A DNA stretch of 64,000 bases from Salvia splendens (GCF_004379255.2 NC_056040.1:1716257-1780256), one strand, 5' to 3'. Positions 43,570 through 56,183 are shown, numbered from the stretch's first letter. Made by a program: numbers and translations. The notes: generated from the sequence alone by a model not told the origin.

Positions 43570-46500
43570 AGCTTATGGACCTGTCGATAAATATACTTTT
43601 TTGCAGCAGATGAAAACCTGCACAAGCACGAATTTTCATCATTAACAAGATCTTCTTCCCACTGACCAAAAAAAAAAGAGGTTAAGCAGAACAGAATCAT
43701 GTGCAGTTATATGGGCTAATAATTATACAGCAACAAGAAAGCTTTTGACAACTACTTAAAAGTGCTTGTATCTTAAGAAAAACTGGCATATATCAAAAAT
43801 ATCACGTTGAGCACGGGAACTAAATAGGGTACAGAAAGGGAAGCATTTGAAAATTATTAGCAAAGTACAATGAAAACATCCCAAACAGACCTCGGTAACA
43901 GTATCTGTTTCCATCCACTCAAAAGAAGGTAAATTATGGGTAAGTACATCCAAATTGTGTTTGAGAAAGCTTTACAAACAAAACAGTAGAAAGTAAAGAA
44001 CGAAAATGTAATTTTTCGGTTCATGCATCCAAGATAGATTACATGAATGTCATCTAATCAAGGACCATGTGTAATAAGTTAATAAGAAACTAATTCCAAA
44101 TTTTCAAAGAGAAACTAAGGATTTCTCGATACATGAGACTGCGAGATTTGTCTTTCACTATCAAGTCGTAGTGAGCTAAAGCAAAACAGGGATAATCAGC
44201 AGTTGTGCTACTGATGTACATGACCAGCTCTCTATCTAAGAACTAAAGCAGTGATACTGATGTGCTACAGGATAAATCCCACGAACTGAACATGGTTAAT
44301 AGGCATAGTCCTCGAACTTACCCTTGTTCAACCCACCTTATCTAATTTTCAGCCACCACATGAGTAAGATGATAAGATCATAACAAATAACTTCCAAATT
44401 GGCTTAAGCATCAGTAGATCATACAGAAACATCACAAATATAATTGTCGGTAAGCATCTGAAATTCAAGGAAGTCATGCCTGCTGTGAGACAAGCAGCAA
44501 TATAGGGACGTCATTGAATAGCAAGTATCCAATCACTATAAGTCTTGACGTCAATGTAAGAGAAGATGACACTGAATCCTAACTCTTTCTTGACCAAGGA
44601 TATGATCAGCACATCCAAAACTGCAACCCAACTTAGTATGTACGACAATTCCAGCTACTCCTCATCACTAAAGGTAGGAGATTGCTATACATTCTAAATG
44701 CCATAAACGAGATTTAGAACATCTAGCATTCCAGTGGGACATTTATGATATTTTGTGCCTTCAAGAAATGAAAATAATACTGGTTGTCATCCAAAAATAT
44801 AGCACCCAAAACGCCAACTAGTAATATTCAATGATTATTGGAAGTATACAATATAACTCAGTGGGTGAGCAATGGAGCCTCACTCTCAAAACCAGGTAAT
44901 AATGTCCCTACATTCGACTTTCGAGTGTTTCTTGCCCAATTCATAGGCTGATGCATTAAATACTGCCACTGCAGCAGGTCAATCTAATAATCTTTGGAGG
45001 GAACACCATAAATCAAAATGACATCTGTTCACCAATGATCCAAATGGACCATAAAAGTGCCTGCAATAGCATTCATAGTTCAGATTTCTATGTTAAAGAG
45101 GCTAAGCACTAAGCAGCTACCCACTAGTGTGTGATATATGTACCTAGGAAATATGTGCTATTATTATTTTATCTCTTTTAACATTTTATGGATGATTTTG
45201 CTGCATAAGATGGAAAAAACTAACAATCTAATTACATTGTCCACATATGGATAAAGCCTTGTCGCATAGCCAAGTGTAGAGCAAACTGATGCAAGATGAG
45301 AAAGTTAGTTATCAAAGAAATATGTGTGTGTGGGTGTATGATTCTGTACACTAGAGATAGAGAGAGTGATGGAGAGTCATGTAACCTGTATATAGTTCTC
45401 TCTTCATAAGCCGTGCCCATTCAAGTTAATTTTTAGAAAAGAAGATGAGCAAGTTTAATATGGTGAGTCGTCGCCCGAAACAGGCAGAAGCAACAGGAGT
45501 GCCCTAAGTTTGAACTATTAGGCTTCATATACAGATTCTTACAAAGATCTTCGATTAACTTATGCAGACAGCAACCGCCCCTGCATTTTGAAAACATCTA
45601 AAACTATTTGCTATGGAGATTATCCAAAATAGAAGGAGAAATCATTTTGAAGTTTTAAACAAATTAATCATCAAAAAACATTTGCAAAATCACGATACCA
45701 TCTCAGAAGACGACATGAAATATCAATATGAATGACCCATACATTGAATTACTTATAATAATGTGATAACAAAAAACAAAAAAGTAATAGTATAATTTTT
45801 CATACACAGAAATATGATTCACATTAAATCAAATAAACATCTTCAAATTACTGCAGTTAATCTGTGCCATTCAACAAGAAATTTAACAAACAATTGTAGT
45901 ATTACTGACACGATAAATTTAAACCAACAACCTCTATGTACATTACACATTGGATGACATATGTTTGCTCGGCGTCAAGTGTGAGGTAACCACCTAACAG
46001 TCTGAAATATTTTGGTCATTATATAATTAAGTTTGCACAATAACCACTTTGTTAACCCTTCTTATACCTCTGTTACTATAACTTGTAAGAAATAACCATT
46101 TTCCAGATTTCCAGTATTATGTTATAGATAAGCTACTGGGAGAGATATTTTCATTTACGCATAAGTTTAGGAATTTTTTATTCACTTCCGGAGTAAACCA
46201 AAAGAAATTTCTCAATCAAGACTCACCGCGGTTTGCGTAAAGATGAAACTATTTACTATGAGAAACCACATAAAAATGAAATGCCCTTTTAAGCCCCAAT
46301 TATCTGACCGAAAAATATGCATTACCTAAGGATATTGATCACGAAACCTCGTTCCGGAAAACATATTCTGCCTAGAAGGAACTGAACTTAGTTAGAAACT
46401 AAACAGAGAGCTGCAGAATGAAAAACAGGCTATGTTTTTTCTCCAAACAACTAGGATCCTTCCCTTTAAAATCAATCAAAATCCTCAGATATATTAAAAC

Positions 46501-46989
46501 ACAAAAAAAAAAGCAAAATAACAACATCCTGATTCCAAATCACACAGAACAAAATCTAAAACCCAACTGTTCAAAAACTATACACAATCCAAATAATCCA
46601 TACCTTAACTCGATCAAATTTAACGAAAGAGTTACCGCAATTATTACTGGAAAATTAGTGATCAAATTACCACCACACAACAAAATCAAAAGTATAAATG
46701 AACAAGTTGAGAAGCCAGAAAAATTAAAACAAAGCCAACTATGACGCAAAAAAGGACTTAGATGCTAGCACGCAAAGAACGGAATCCCACCGAATTCAGA
46801 CCGCGATCATCAAAACAACATCATGAATTAAAAAGGAAACGGAAAAAAAGCTCGTGAGATCATTTTTTCAGTTAACGAATCATCAAGCAACAGTTATACA
46901 TTAATACGAAGCAAAATAATCAAAAACGGAAAAAAAGTAAGGTGATGATTGAATTCGATTGCCGGAAAAGGGAAATAGAGAATACGAAC
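43570..46989 (-). other. probable large 5'-leader intron of the RING gene
   Basis: 3.4 kb without a supported coding region. A donor-like CACAG|GTTCGT at 46990 (minus) and acceptor-like AG sites just upstream of the ATG suggest one intron in the 5' untranslated region. Extra leader exons cannot be excluded. Confidence 0.4.
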
Positions 46990-47100
46990 CTGTGTTGTTC
47001 GGTGATCGGACGCTTCCAATGAATGATCGGCGGCGGATTGCGTGTATGGTAAAGGAGAGAGATGAATAAGACGAATTGGAGAGAAACGGTGTGTATAAAA
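46990..47100 (-). other. probable non-coding first exon of the RING gene
   Basis: A GC-richer stretch that ends in a consensus donor on the minus strand. It is the only exon-like block upstream of the MGHRN exon, but no transcript evidence is available. Confidence 0.35.
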
Positions 47101-48429
47101 TATTCACGTTTCTCTGCGTTTACGCATTACCTGCAAAACTTGATATTGTAATTTGTGGAAAGGTTTTTTATTATATTTGCTGATTATCAAATTATAACCA
47201 ATTCTATAATTGTAGTACCTTTTTGTAAAAGGAGAGGATTTTGGTGATATTTATTGATGATAACCAATACTATAATAATTGTACCCTTGTTTACAGGGTG
47301 AAAACAAATACAGATTGAAATATAATTAATTGAATTGATTTGACTTGGCTCGGGTTTTAAGAGAAAGTAGATTAAAAAAATTATTGGCATATTGCATATA
47401 AGATCCATTACTAAAATTACGAAAAAATAAGGGTATCAATTAATCGTGAATGAGCGAAAAAAAATAGTACTAGAATTATATATGGTAGGGTAGTGTTATA
47501 GAGTTTGCATAGTTGCAAATTATAATATACTACTATTAGATTAAAAAATGAAAGGAGGAGACTGAGTTTAAAAATTTATGATTCAGTATTAGAATTTTCG
47601 TATTTTGAAAACGCATGGTTATTTTAAGAAGGTTTCATACTTTAGTTTATTTTAGAAAATTGACATTTTTAAAACACAAATGTCATTTTTAGTTCTTTTA
47701 TAAAAATCGGATTTTAAAGACACAATATCGCTTTATGATCTTTTCAGTAATAGTCACTTACGATTTACTTGAAATGAACTAAAACGATCTTAAAATAACC
47801 TCTGTGTTTTGGACAGGACCAAAGCGCCCTTAAAATATGTTGCGTGTTTGCATCAATATATTCATGTATCCCAGATCCCAATATGTCCACTCCTGAAATA
47901 TTGTTCTGCTGTTGTGTGTCTTCTTCATATGTCAGTTATTCTCAATGCAACTCAGAGATTACCAATCGGGAGTTAATGCGTGAATGGACTTACAACTCCA
48001 ATAATACAAGAAATATTCCAATCACAGCGATTAGGAGTCTCGGTTCACATTTCACTATTTCATTTCACTCACATCTTATTATATAACTAATAATCATTTC
48101 ATTTCCTACAAATAGAAATTCTTTCTTTTTTGGGTTGTTATTAAAAATATAAACACAATATTTTAGAAAAGTTTTTTCTTCATAGTTTTTTAAAACCCGT
48201 GTCAAACTTGACTGGGGCTCTAATGCCTTACCGATGGAGTCATACGATGTCAAAAAAATAGATTAGTTTGACCCGCAAGACGTTTATATATTTCTCGATC
48301 CACTAACTTAACTCCCTTCACGGTTTGTCGAACAAATAGAATATCTATTACTTTCCTCATTGATTTTATTTTAATTTTTGTGTTTGAAAGGCTCACAAAG
48401 GTTTTATAACTCATCTTAGGGCATGAAAA

Positions 48430-48519
48430 CATAGTCAGAATGAGGTCGAGGTGGACTCCAAAAGAATTATAAAACATAGTCAGAATGAGGTCGAGGTGGA
48501 CTCCAAAAGAATTATAAAA
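48430..48519. repeat. 45-bp tandem duplication
   Basis: Two identical 45-bp units beginning catagtcagaatgaggtcga (48430 and 48475). Confidence 0.9.
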
Positions 48520-48819
48520 AGGTACGTACGTAAAGCATAACCAGGCACCAACGCATGATCGCGCGCCATTCAAGTCAATCTTCCATCATTCTCTTGTCAG
48601 TTTAGCATGGGCTATGCCAACTATATAGAAGACGCATGCACGACTCATACATCTCTGGTAGGACAATTGACAAAAATATCAAAATTATAATACAATAGAT
48701 TATTTATAAAAATTGCAGAACTGATCAGAATTTGACTAAATTCGAAAATTAAACTACAAGAATATTTGGTCACCTAAATTTAAAATATTTCAAAAGGCAA
48801 TATATGAACATCGCGTGTT

Positions 48820-49240
48820 TTCTGATTGATTGGGAAATTTTAGATGGAATTAGGAATGCTTGTATCTGCAATTGAATTGGTGGTTTTGATATGCCCATTT
48901 CTGAATTGCTGAAGTGCAGATGCTTTTGAAATATGAAACTAGTTCTGTCTAGGCTGATGATTTCAAATATAATTTGCGAGCTCTGACCAATCCGATTGAT
49001 TACAAATTTGAGATGGAATAAGGAATGCTTGTATTTGCAATTGAATTGGTGATTTCGATATGTCTATTTTTTGAATTGCTGAAGTGCAGGCGCTCGCTGC
49101 TTTTGCCATTCGAAACTAGTTTTGTATAGGCTGATAATTTCAAATTTAATTTGCGAGCTCTGATCAATGTAGCTTCCTGGTTTTGTTTTGGTGCATGTTT
49201 TCCGATTGATTTCAAATTTGAGATGGAAACAGGAATGCTT
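48820..49240. repeat. two-and-a-half diverged tandem repeats
   Basis: Units start near 48820, 48994 and 49203. Each begins gattgatt and continues with gatgga(a/t)..ggaatgcttgtat. The first two also share ttgaattgctgaagtgcag, aaactagtt, aggctgat and aatttgcgagctctga. Periods are about 174 and 209 bp. Confidence 0.75.
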
Positions 49241-49420
49241 GTATTTGAATGTTTTGGCTGTACGAGTCTTATCTGATTTCGTTGCCTATTCTTTCCCTAC
49301 ACTCCATGACATCAGTTTAGAATGTAGGTGCTTCTGTTTGCCTGTTGTTCTCAGACTACCTCCTCTTTTTATTTTTAGTTTAACTAATTGTTAATGGCAA
49401 TTGACGCATTGTGAGTGTAG

Positions 49421-51542
49421 ACTGGAGATAACGAGCTGAAGAAACTTAAAGCTGCTCAAAAAGCAGCTGCGGCGAAGCTTCAGGTGCTAATTCACCTCAT
49501 TCTGCCCCAAACCAGTATAATTATGTTACTTGATCAGATACGTTTGTTAGATATATTCATGGTTTGAGTGTTTGGTTTCTGGGCAAATTTAGGCACAACA
49601 ACCTGCTGCTGCTTCCAAGTCAGAGATGAAGAAAAATGCAAAAAAGAAGCACAGAAGGTAAATCCCCTGGAAGTTGATCCAGAGACACCTCTTGGCGAAA
49701 AGAAAAAGCTCGCTACCGAAATGGCACAAAATTACAACCCCAACACCGTAGAAAAATCGTATGCTATTGATTATTGATCTAGTGTTGTTACTAAAAGTGA
49801 GAGTCTTCCTTCTCATCACTGCTAAAATTTCTTACTAGGTGGTATGAATGGTGGGAGAAGTCAAACTTCTTTCAGGCAGACCCCAAAAGCTCCAAACCAC
49901 CTTTTGTCATCGCAAGTTTCTGCACATCCTTATATCACCGGGTTTTAGCATGTTGGGTGGTAACATATTTTCAAAATTCAAATAAACTGTTCATGGTGGA
50001 TAGTACTTCAACTGTTCTATTAATACACATTTATTCCTAATGCAGGTGCTCCCACCTCCTAACGTTACTGAGGCCCTTCACATCGGCCACGCCCTTACTA
50101 CTGCTATTGAGGTTTTCAAGTGGCAATTGATTAATTATCATTTTATTAATTTATTTGAAATGTTTGATTTCTAATCACATTATTCCTCTAGGACACTATT
50201 ATTCGCTGGAAGAGGATGTCTGGTTACAATACGTTATGGGTGCCGGGTATGGATCATGCTGGAATAGCTACTCAGGTTGTTCATTTGGATATATTTTAAC
50301 TTTTAATATGTCCGTGGCCTTCTTTGTCATAACTGTAAACTTGCTTAGCCAATCACCGATTTCTATGTCAGGTTGTTGTGGAAAAGAAAATTATGAGGGA
50401 ACAGAAATTGACAAGGCATCAAGTTGGTCGTGACAGATTTGTGGATGAAGTAAGCTCTTTAATATATTCTCATCTTATGCAGTTTTGGTAATTTGCAGCA
50501 TCTTCTAACAAGTGCTATCTCATTTGTGCTCTTTTACTTGTTAAATGTGGTAATAGGTCTGGAAATGGAAGAATGAGTATGGAGGCACAATTTTAAAGCA
50601 ACTCCGGCGCTTGGGTGCATCTCTTGATTGGTCACGTGAGGTGATAATATGGATCATCATTGCATACTTGATTAGGCAGAGATTTAAAGTGGAACTAATA
50701 TCAGTCCTGTGCTTGTTCTGGATAGTGCTTTACCATGGATGAGAAGAGATCAAGGGCTGTGACTGAGGCTTTTGTAAGACTTCACAAGCAAGGTCTTATA
50801 TATAGGTATACTCATGCTTAAAGGCACTGCTTCAATTTCTTGTGATATGAGCTAAGTACTTGGCCTTTGTTCTCAGGAAGCCTAATTTGAGGTGCTATGT
50901 AAGCATCTATATCCTCATTTTGAGGCTTCAATATTATTGTTTATAACGGATGACTCATTCTCAATCTTTTAAATCATGCATTTGCATTTGATAACTCTGC
51001 AATCAGTAATTAGTCAAATTTGCTACATTTCATGTTTTCATCCTTGAACTACTATATATTCATCATGAGTTTTATATTGTTCTTTGGTGTTTATGTGTTG
51101 TTGCTCATTTGTCTGGTATATGGTGGTTTGTTGGTTCCTTTTTTAAGGTTTCTCATCTAATTCTCTTTTTAGGGATATTCGTCTGGTGAATTGGGACTGC
51201 GTCTTGAGAACAGCAATATCCGATATTGAGGTCATACAGAGTTCCTACACTTCATCATTTGTTATGTACAGACAAAATTGTGTTGTAATTTTACACAAGT
51301 TCTTTGGTACTCTTAGGTAGACTATATAGATATCAAAGGGAGAACACCATTGCGTGTTCTTGGGTATGAAACTCCTGTCGAGTTTGGGGTGCTGACATCA
51401 TTTGCTTATCCTCTGGAATGGGATTTGGGTGAGATCGTTGTTGCAACGACTCGAGTGGAAACAATGCTCGGTGATACTGCAATTGCTATACACCCAGATG
51501 ATCCCAGATACAAGCATCTTCATAGGAAATTTGCTATTCATC
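49421..51542 (+). pseudogene. truncated valyl-tRNA synthetase copy (5' half)
   Basis: The exons match the intact ValRS gene at 58377-63984 one for one: 49421-49483, 49593-49758, 49839-49911, 50046-50111, 50192-50275, 50372-50449, 50557-50640, 50726-50805, 51173-51230, and 51317-51542 cut short. Introns are also nearly identical, so this is a DNA-level duplication. Damage: a one-base deletion in the A run of exon 2 (near 49640) shifts the frame; the donor of exon 3 is GC instead of GT (49912); and a Gly to Glu change lies just before HIGH (TEALHIGH). Homology stops at 51542 inside the editing-domain exon, so the KMSKS half is absent and no functional synthetase can result. It runs opposite to the intact gene. 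Confidence 0.93.
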
Positions 51543-51543
51543 T

Positions 51544-52482
51544 CAGCCACAATCTCATTTTGTGTACACTTAAACTTATCCTTTTTAGCCGCCTCGCTAT
51601 TTCTATCTGAAATGACAAATCTGTCTGTTTAATTCTTTGGTTCATAAAGCCATCGCCCTTTGGAAAGCCGAACGTAAGATGCACATCATCCTCTTTGACC
51701 CGAAGAAATTCATCTTCTGAAAATTGTAACCTAAGCCGCTCCCTTTTGTATACAGAAAGTATCCAAAGGGCCATTTCTCCAGGTATCTCGGGTATTTTGT
51801 AGTCTAAAATACCTCCAAACCCGATCTCATGGAGAGCTTCAACCTGTCAGGGATTTAGCTTTGGTACATGTCCACGAATTCCTTTGATGTTCTCTGGAAA
51901 TACAGTATATCATCCCTCTTTTTTGGTTTTACGCTGTCCCCTGCATCGTCTTCCTCAATCTTCGCTTCCTCTTCCATTTCCTTTCGGTATTGTCTAGCTG
52001 ATGTTATGGGAATAAAATCTTCCCAAGAATCATCAGTAGCATCACCTACCTCTTGGACCCTGCATAATGTAACAACACCAACTGCATGATGTATATACAC
52101 AGCAAACTGAAGACACATTTGTTTACATTACTGTATTTGTTATCATACATTACTGTCTACGAACTATTTTAACATACTGTTTGGGCTTTATAATGGAACG
52201 TATAGCGCAAACACTTTGCAATCCAAACCTCGTACGAAAAGTCAACAATGTTAACAAATCTGCTATACATTATACTCGATTGTCCTATTGCATAATGTAT
52301 CAGTCATTTGTAAACAATGTAACAGAGAACATGCCAAAAACGCCACCAAAAGCCTTAATATGTTACATTATTCAGAGTTCAAGATCAAAATCCTTATCAG
52401 AGAGACAAAGTTTACCATCTTCGGCGTTTGCATTGGTCTTGAAGGGTCGCCCTCTTTTGACCACGTTCTTCCCTTTTTCCAT
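51544..52482 (-). pseudogene. decayed MULE-associated plant mobile domain-like gene
   Basis: The minus strand shows pieces of one reading frame, broken by shifts and a stop. A possible start at 52482 opens MEKGKNVVKRGRP. An acidic segment with TSARQYRKEMEEEAKIEED lies near 51930-52010. VEALHEIGFGGILDYKIPEI and EMALWIL then FLRVKEDDVHLTFGFPKGDG lie near 51640-51845, and finally [18 protein letters not shown]. The IGFGG..L..KI...P...A.W / EDDVH..FGFPKG pattern is typical of plant proteins carried by Mutator-like elements, often together with Ulp1 protease domains. The remnant ends exactly where the truncated ValRS copy begins. No Ulp1 catalytic part is visible. Confidence 0.55.
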
Positions 52483-52645
52483 CGGTTGGAACTGAATGAA
52501 TAAAACATTATAACCGTGAACATTAAAATTCCCAAAAAAACAAGGCAAAAAATTATGTGTTCCATGTGGCAATCATAAAAAATTCTCAATGGTAAATTTT
52601 CAAGGCCTGCAATATCCAATACGCCAGACTGCAATTTTCCTGTCT

Positions 52646-52705
52646 GCAATATCTAATACGCTAGACTGCAATCTATAGATTGCAGTGTAGCGTTTATACT
52701 ATTGC
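52646..52705. repeat. 60-bp near-perfect palindrome
   Basis: Two 30-bp arms meet at atcta|tagat (52675/52676). The inner 18 bp pair with one mismatch; the outer part is imperfect (gcaatatctaatacgc against gcaatagtataaacgc). A further direct copy of the left arm (tgcaatatccaatacgccag) lies just upstream. It may be the folded end of a TIR element. Confidence 0.7.
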
Positions 52706-52759
52706 AGTCTAGCATGGTGTCACAGTGTCACTTTAAGATATGTTGTCATTTTAACGCAC

Positions 52760-52762
<3 letters not shown>

Positions 52763-52801
<39 letters not shown>
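52763..52801. repeat. (TA)n microsatellite
   Basis: About 19 uninterrupted TA units, at the left border of a TIR element. Confidence 0.95.
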
Positions 52802-52803
<2 letters not shown>

Positions 52804-52806
52804 GTA

Positions 52807-53283
52807 GTGATAAAATGCAAACTCATATATTGTACAAACTCCAAACTTTTCAACACAGTATCAATACAATGTCAACACGGGGTGCGTTAAGTTGCTAACT
52901 CTGCTAACTCATCAATAAAGTGTATTAAAAATGTCAACACAATGACATCAAAATGTCAACACATAATATCAACACATTATATTGAAGTTCAACAAAATTA
53001 TGTGTTGACATTTTTAATGCACTGCATTGATGAGTTGACAAGTTAGCAATTTTAAAAAGTTAGCAATTGATCACACCCTATGACAACACAGTGTAAAATT
53101 TTAAGATTTTGATGTCAACACAATGTCAATACAACGTCAACACAATTTCAATAGAGCATCAACCGTTGACATTGTGCTGACATTTCTTGTTGCTATTATT
53201 TTATCATCTGTTGATATTTTCTAACGGTTCAGATCATAGTTTGAAGTTTGTACAATATTTAGAGTTTGCATTTGATCACATTC
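52807..53283. mobile_element. non-autonomous TIR element
   Basis: Imperfect inverted ends of about 40 bp: left gtgataaaatgcaaactc...ttgtacaaact and the complement of the right gtgatcaaatgcaaactc...ttgtacaaact. The interior repeats a tgtcaacac/tgtcaatac motif many times on both strands. It is non-coding and the superfamily is unclear. Confidence 0.55.
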
Positions 53284-53335
53284 CTAGGGTATATATAGGG
53301 ATGTATTCATTTCCTTTTTGTATCTTTTGTTCTAT

Positions 53336-53581
53336 TGTTCTTTTTAATCTCAGCCCCACGATTTTTTCATCCGACGGTTAGATTGATGTCACGTGTCATT
53401 TAATAATGCAGATTTTCAGTTGAATAATGCACACCGACTAATAATACACCATTATAGTGTAATAATGCAGATTTTCAGTTGAATAATGCACACCGACTAA
53501 TAATGCACATTTTTCATCAAATAATGCAGAGCATCACAACCATCCAATTCAAGGATCCAAGGGCTGTGATTAAAAAGAACA
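53336..53581. mobile_element. MITE with tandem core
   Basis: Ends tgttctttttaatctcagcc and ggctgtgattaaaaagaaca are inverted copies of about 20 bp. Inside, a 59-bp unit beginning taataatgcagattttcag is duplicated (53401 and 53460). Confidence 0.65.
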
Positions 53582-53650
53582 TTGGACTGAAAAGCTGCAA
53601 AGGACCTTAACACACCCATATATATATAAATGATCTTGATTCTTTGTCCA

Positions 53651-53692
53651 TCGAAAGAATCATTAAAGTATTCGAAAGAATCATTAAAGTAT
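53651..53692. repeat. 21-bp tandem duplication
   Basis: tcgaaagaatcattaaagtat occurs twice in a row. A related piece (cgaaatcattaaagtattgag) recurs at about 53879. Confidence 0.85.
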
Positions 53693-53917
53693 TGAGGTTA
53701 AAGAGGGGGTAACATCAATATGAAGGATCCAGTCAACGAAAGGACTAACATCAATTGGTGGATTTCAACCTCTACATCAGATGAAGAAATCATGGATGAA
53801 GGTTGTTGATTTTATCTCCACTTATAGTATAAATATTGTGATTGAATTAATTCAAATCTAGAATTAGATTTCATTATCGAAATCATTAAAGTATTGAGAT
53901 ATGGCTTACATGACATA

Positions 53918-54172
53918 TACTCCCTCCGTCCCCGAATAAGAGTCGCTAATTTCCTTTTTGGGTCGTCCCCCATTAAGAGTCACTCTTCATTTTTACCATA
54001 AATGGTAGTAGGTCCCACATTCCACTAACTCACTCCACTCACATTTTATTATAAAATTAATATAAAAAAGTGGGTCCAACATTCCACTAACTTTTTCAAC
54101 CAACTCTTCTTTACATTTCTTAAAACCCGTGCCCGGTCAAACAACGACTCCTATTAGGGGACGGAGGGAGTA
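53918..54172. mobile_element. Stowaway-like MITE
   Basis: The ends tactccctccgtccccgaat and the complement of ctattaggggacggagggagta pair well, with TA borders and a non-coding interior. Confidence 0.85.
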
Positions 54173-56183
54173 ATTGTTAACCTACAAAATGGTGGATGTC
54201 GTCTTCTTGAGATGATTCTGAATCTGAATCAAGGCTTCAAAATGTCGGGCCTATATATGGCTTCATCTGGGACAGACAATCAGGGATGTATCACACTAAG
54301 ATAAAAAGAAAGGAAAAACATTAGATATAACACTAATCACTAAAAAGAATAAAAATCAGAAATTGGAAATAGATCATTACAACAATATAAAAGTGCATTC
54401 TGAATGAACAAAAGTTCATTTCTTCGATAAAGGATAGAATACATCAATACACCATACACTAAAAGATTCATTAAAAAAAGTGTTCCATTGATGTCAATAG
54501 ATTAAAACACAAAAAGAATAATAACATTATTCACAAAATAGAGTCGTTGCACTAAGCACGATACTTAAAAATTCTTAAAAAAATAACAATACAACAGTTC
54601 ATTAAGAATGAAAATTTGTTCACCGTAACTAAAAATCAGTTTCATTACAGAAACAAAGCACATAATACTGTTATCATTCGATATTCAAAGCAAGCATCCT
54701 AAAAGCATAGTGCTACTATTATTATTTGACATTCATAACACAACCAAAACCATATTGGATTTATCAAATATATTAATATTCATCAAAGTAAGTAGATAAT
54801 AAAAATTAATCTAAATTCGATATAACTGTATCGGATAGCATAACATAAACAATAAAATTCGATATAACTGACTTGAATTATGTCAGAATTAACAACCAAG
54901 CTGCCAACTAGAGATTATAACTCATCGAAAGTTGTACCCTGATTTTCTTGATTAATTTCGGAAGAAGCAGTTCCACGTACGTTCACTGATTCATGTGTAA
55001 AATCAGTTTTGGGAGAATGATTGCTCGAGGCGTCCATTGATGTACCAGTAAAATCTGTTCTAGGTGTAGGGCTGCTTGAATCTTCCATTGAACGATGGAA
55101 TGGTCTTGGAGATTTAATTGAGAAGTAGAGATTACAGAGATTGCATTTTGATCGAAAAGAAATCTTTGCCTTATTTACGTGGCTTGAATCATGGAAAACT
55201 TAATAACGCTGCATTATAAAATTACATGAGAACAATCCTCAAGCCACTATTTTTGAAATATTTTAACAGATTTAGGTTTATTTGATATTATTTGCTTGAA
55301 TTAATTATGACCATAAGATTATCAAAATAGGTGGACAAGATTTGGTTCGGTCTTTAAAATTAGTTCCACATTGAATACAATCCTAAAAATAATAGTATTA
55401 TACCAAACTATAAAATAACTGGAAAAAAAAGAACCTTAAAAACTGCATTAAGATTATTAAGACCGTACAAAACATTACATTTCTCCAAATCAGCAATATG
55501 ATTATCCCTCCAAAAACTGGACTGCATGAATCAGAATATAATAGGAATTCTAGAATCATAGATTAGCGCAGATCAAGACAAAACATTGTGATAAGTTCAC
55601 AACAGAAGACGACAGCATTCAAAGAATTAAAATCCAACATAAAAAACCCAAAAGCCAGAAGTCTAAACAACATCTAATCACCACTTACCGGTAAACAAAC
55701 AAGGACATAATGTAATTATTTTATGCAACAATGGCAGCAAATACACACGAGGTAATTGCCCAACTCATTAACCTGATTTGAAGTTTCTCGAATTAGACAA
55801 AAATGTGTTGTGGTAATATAGTTGAAGGATGACAGAAATAGTCTCAAAACTAATGTAAAAAAAGGGAAATATTAGTGGCGGTAGATATTACTGATGGTGA
55901 AATAAACTTAGTGCATAAACTTAATTAACAAACACACACGGCCGACAGAATCAAAGACAAGAAAATTAAAAGCACACTTTTACAATAATTATTTAATACA
56001 CTAATATTAAACATAATTAAACGACCACTTTCTTTTCCGCATCGTAACTTAGTACTGCTTCCACCCGCCGCAAGGTGTTCCATCTTGAAAATGGTGGGAA
56101 ATACTAAACAATCTGTGCAACTCTGCTTTTTGTTCCAAACTTTTTTCTTCTCACTCACAACTTCGGCTACGTAAGTATCATTG
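54173..56183. other. AT-rich intergenic DNA
   Basis: 2 kb with no recognised gene. It includes one short frame with an internal peptide repeat (54915-55088) and the left flank of a long hairpin. The frame at 55925-56227 runs into the hairpin arm and is not supported. Confidence 0.45.
54915..55088 (-). other. 57-codon open frame, unrecognised
   Basis: Starts MEDSSSPTPRTDFTGTSMD and repeats the theme as SSNHSPKTDFTHES. It ends TTFDEL before a TAA. The composition is Ser/Thr/Asp-rich and hydrophilic, without signal peptide or membrane segment. The peptide repeat and the sharp composition change from the AT-rich flanks hint at a real coding exon, perhaps from a transposon-derived gene. I do not recognise it. 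Confidence 0.2.

Larger units (their letters stand above)
47101..49420. other. intergenic, and leader of the truncated ValRS copy
   Basis: AT-rich DNA with a 45-bp tandem duplication (48430-48519) and three diverged longer repeats (48820-49240). The latter lie just before the first recognisable ValRS exon and may be in its 5' region. No start-codon exon for that copy was identified. Confidence 0.45.
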
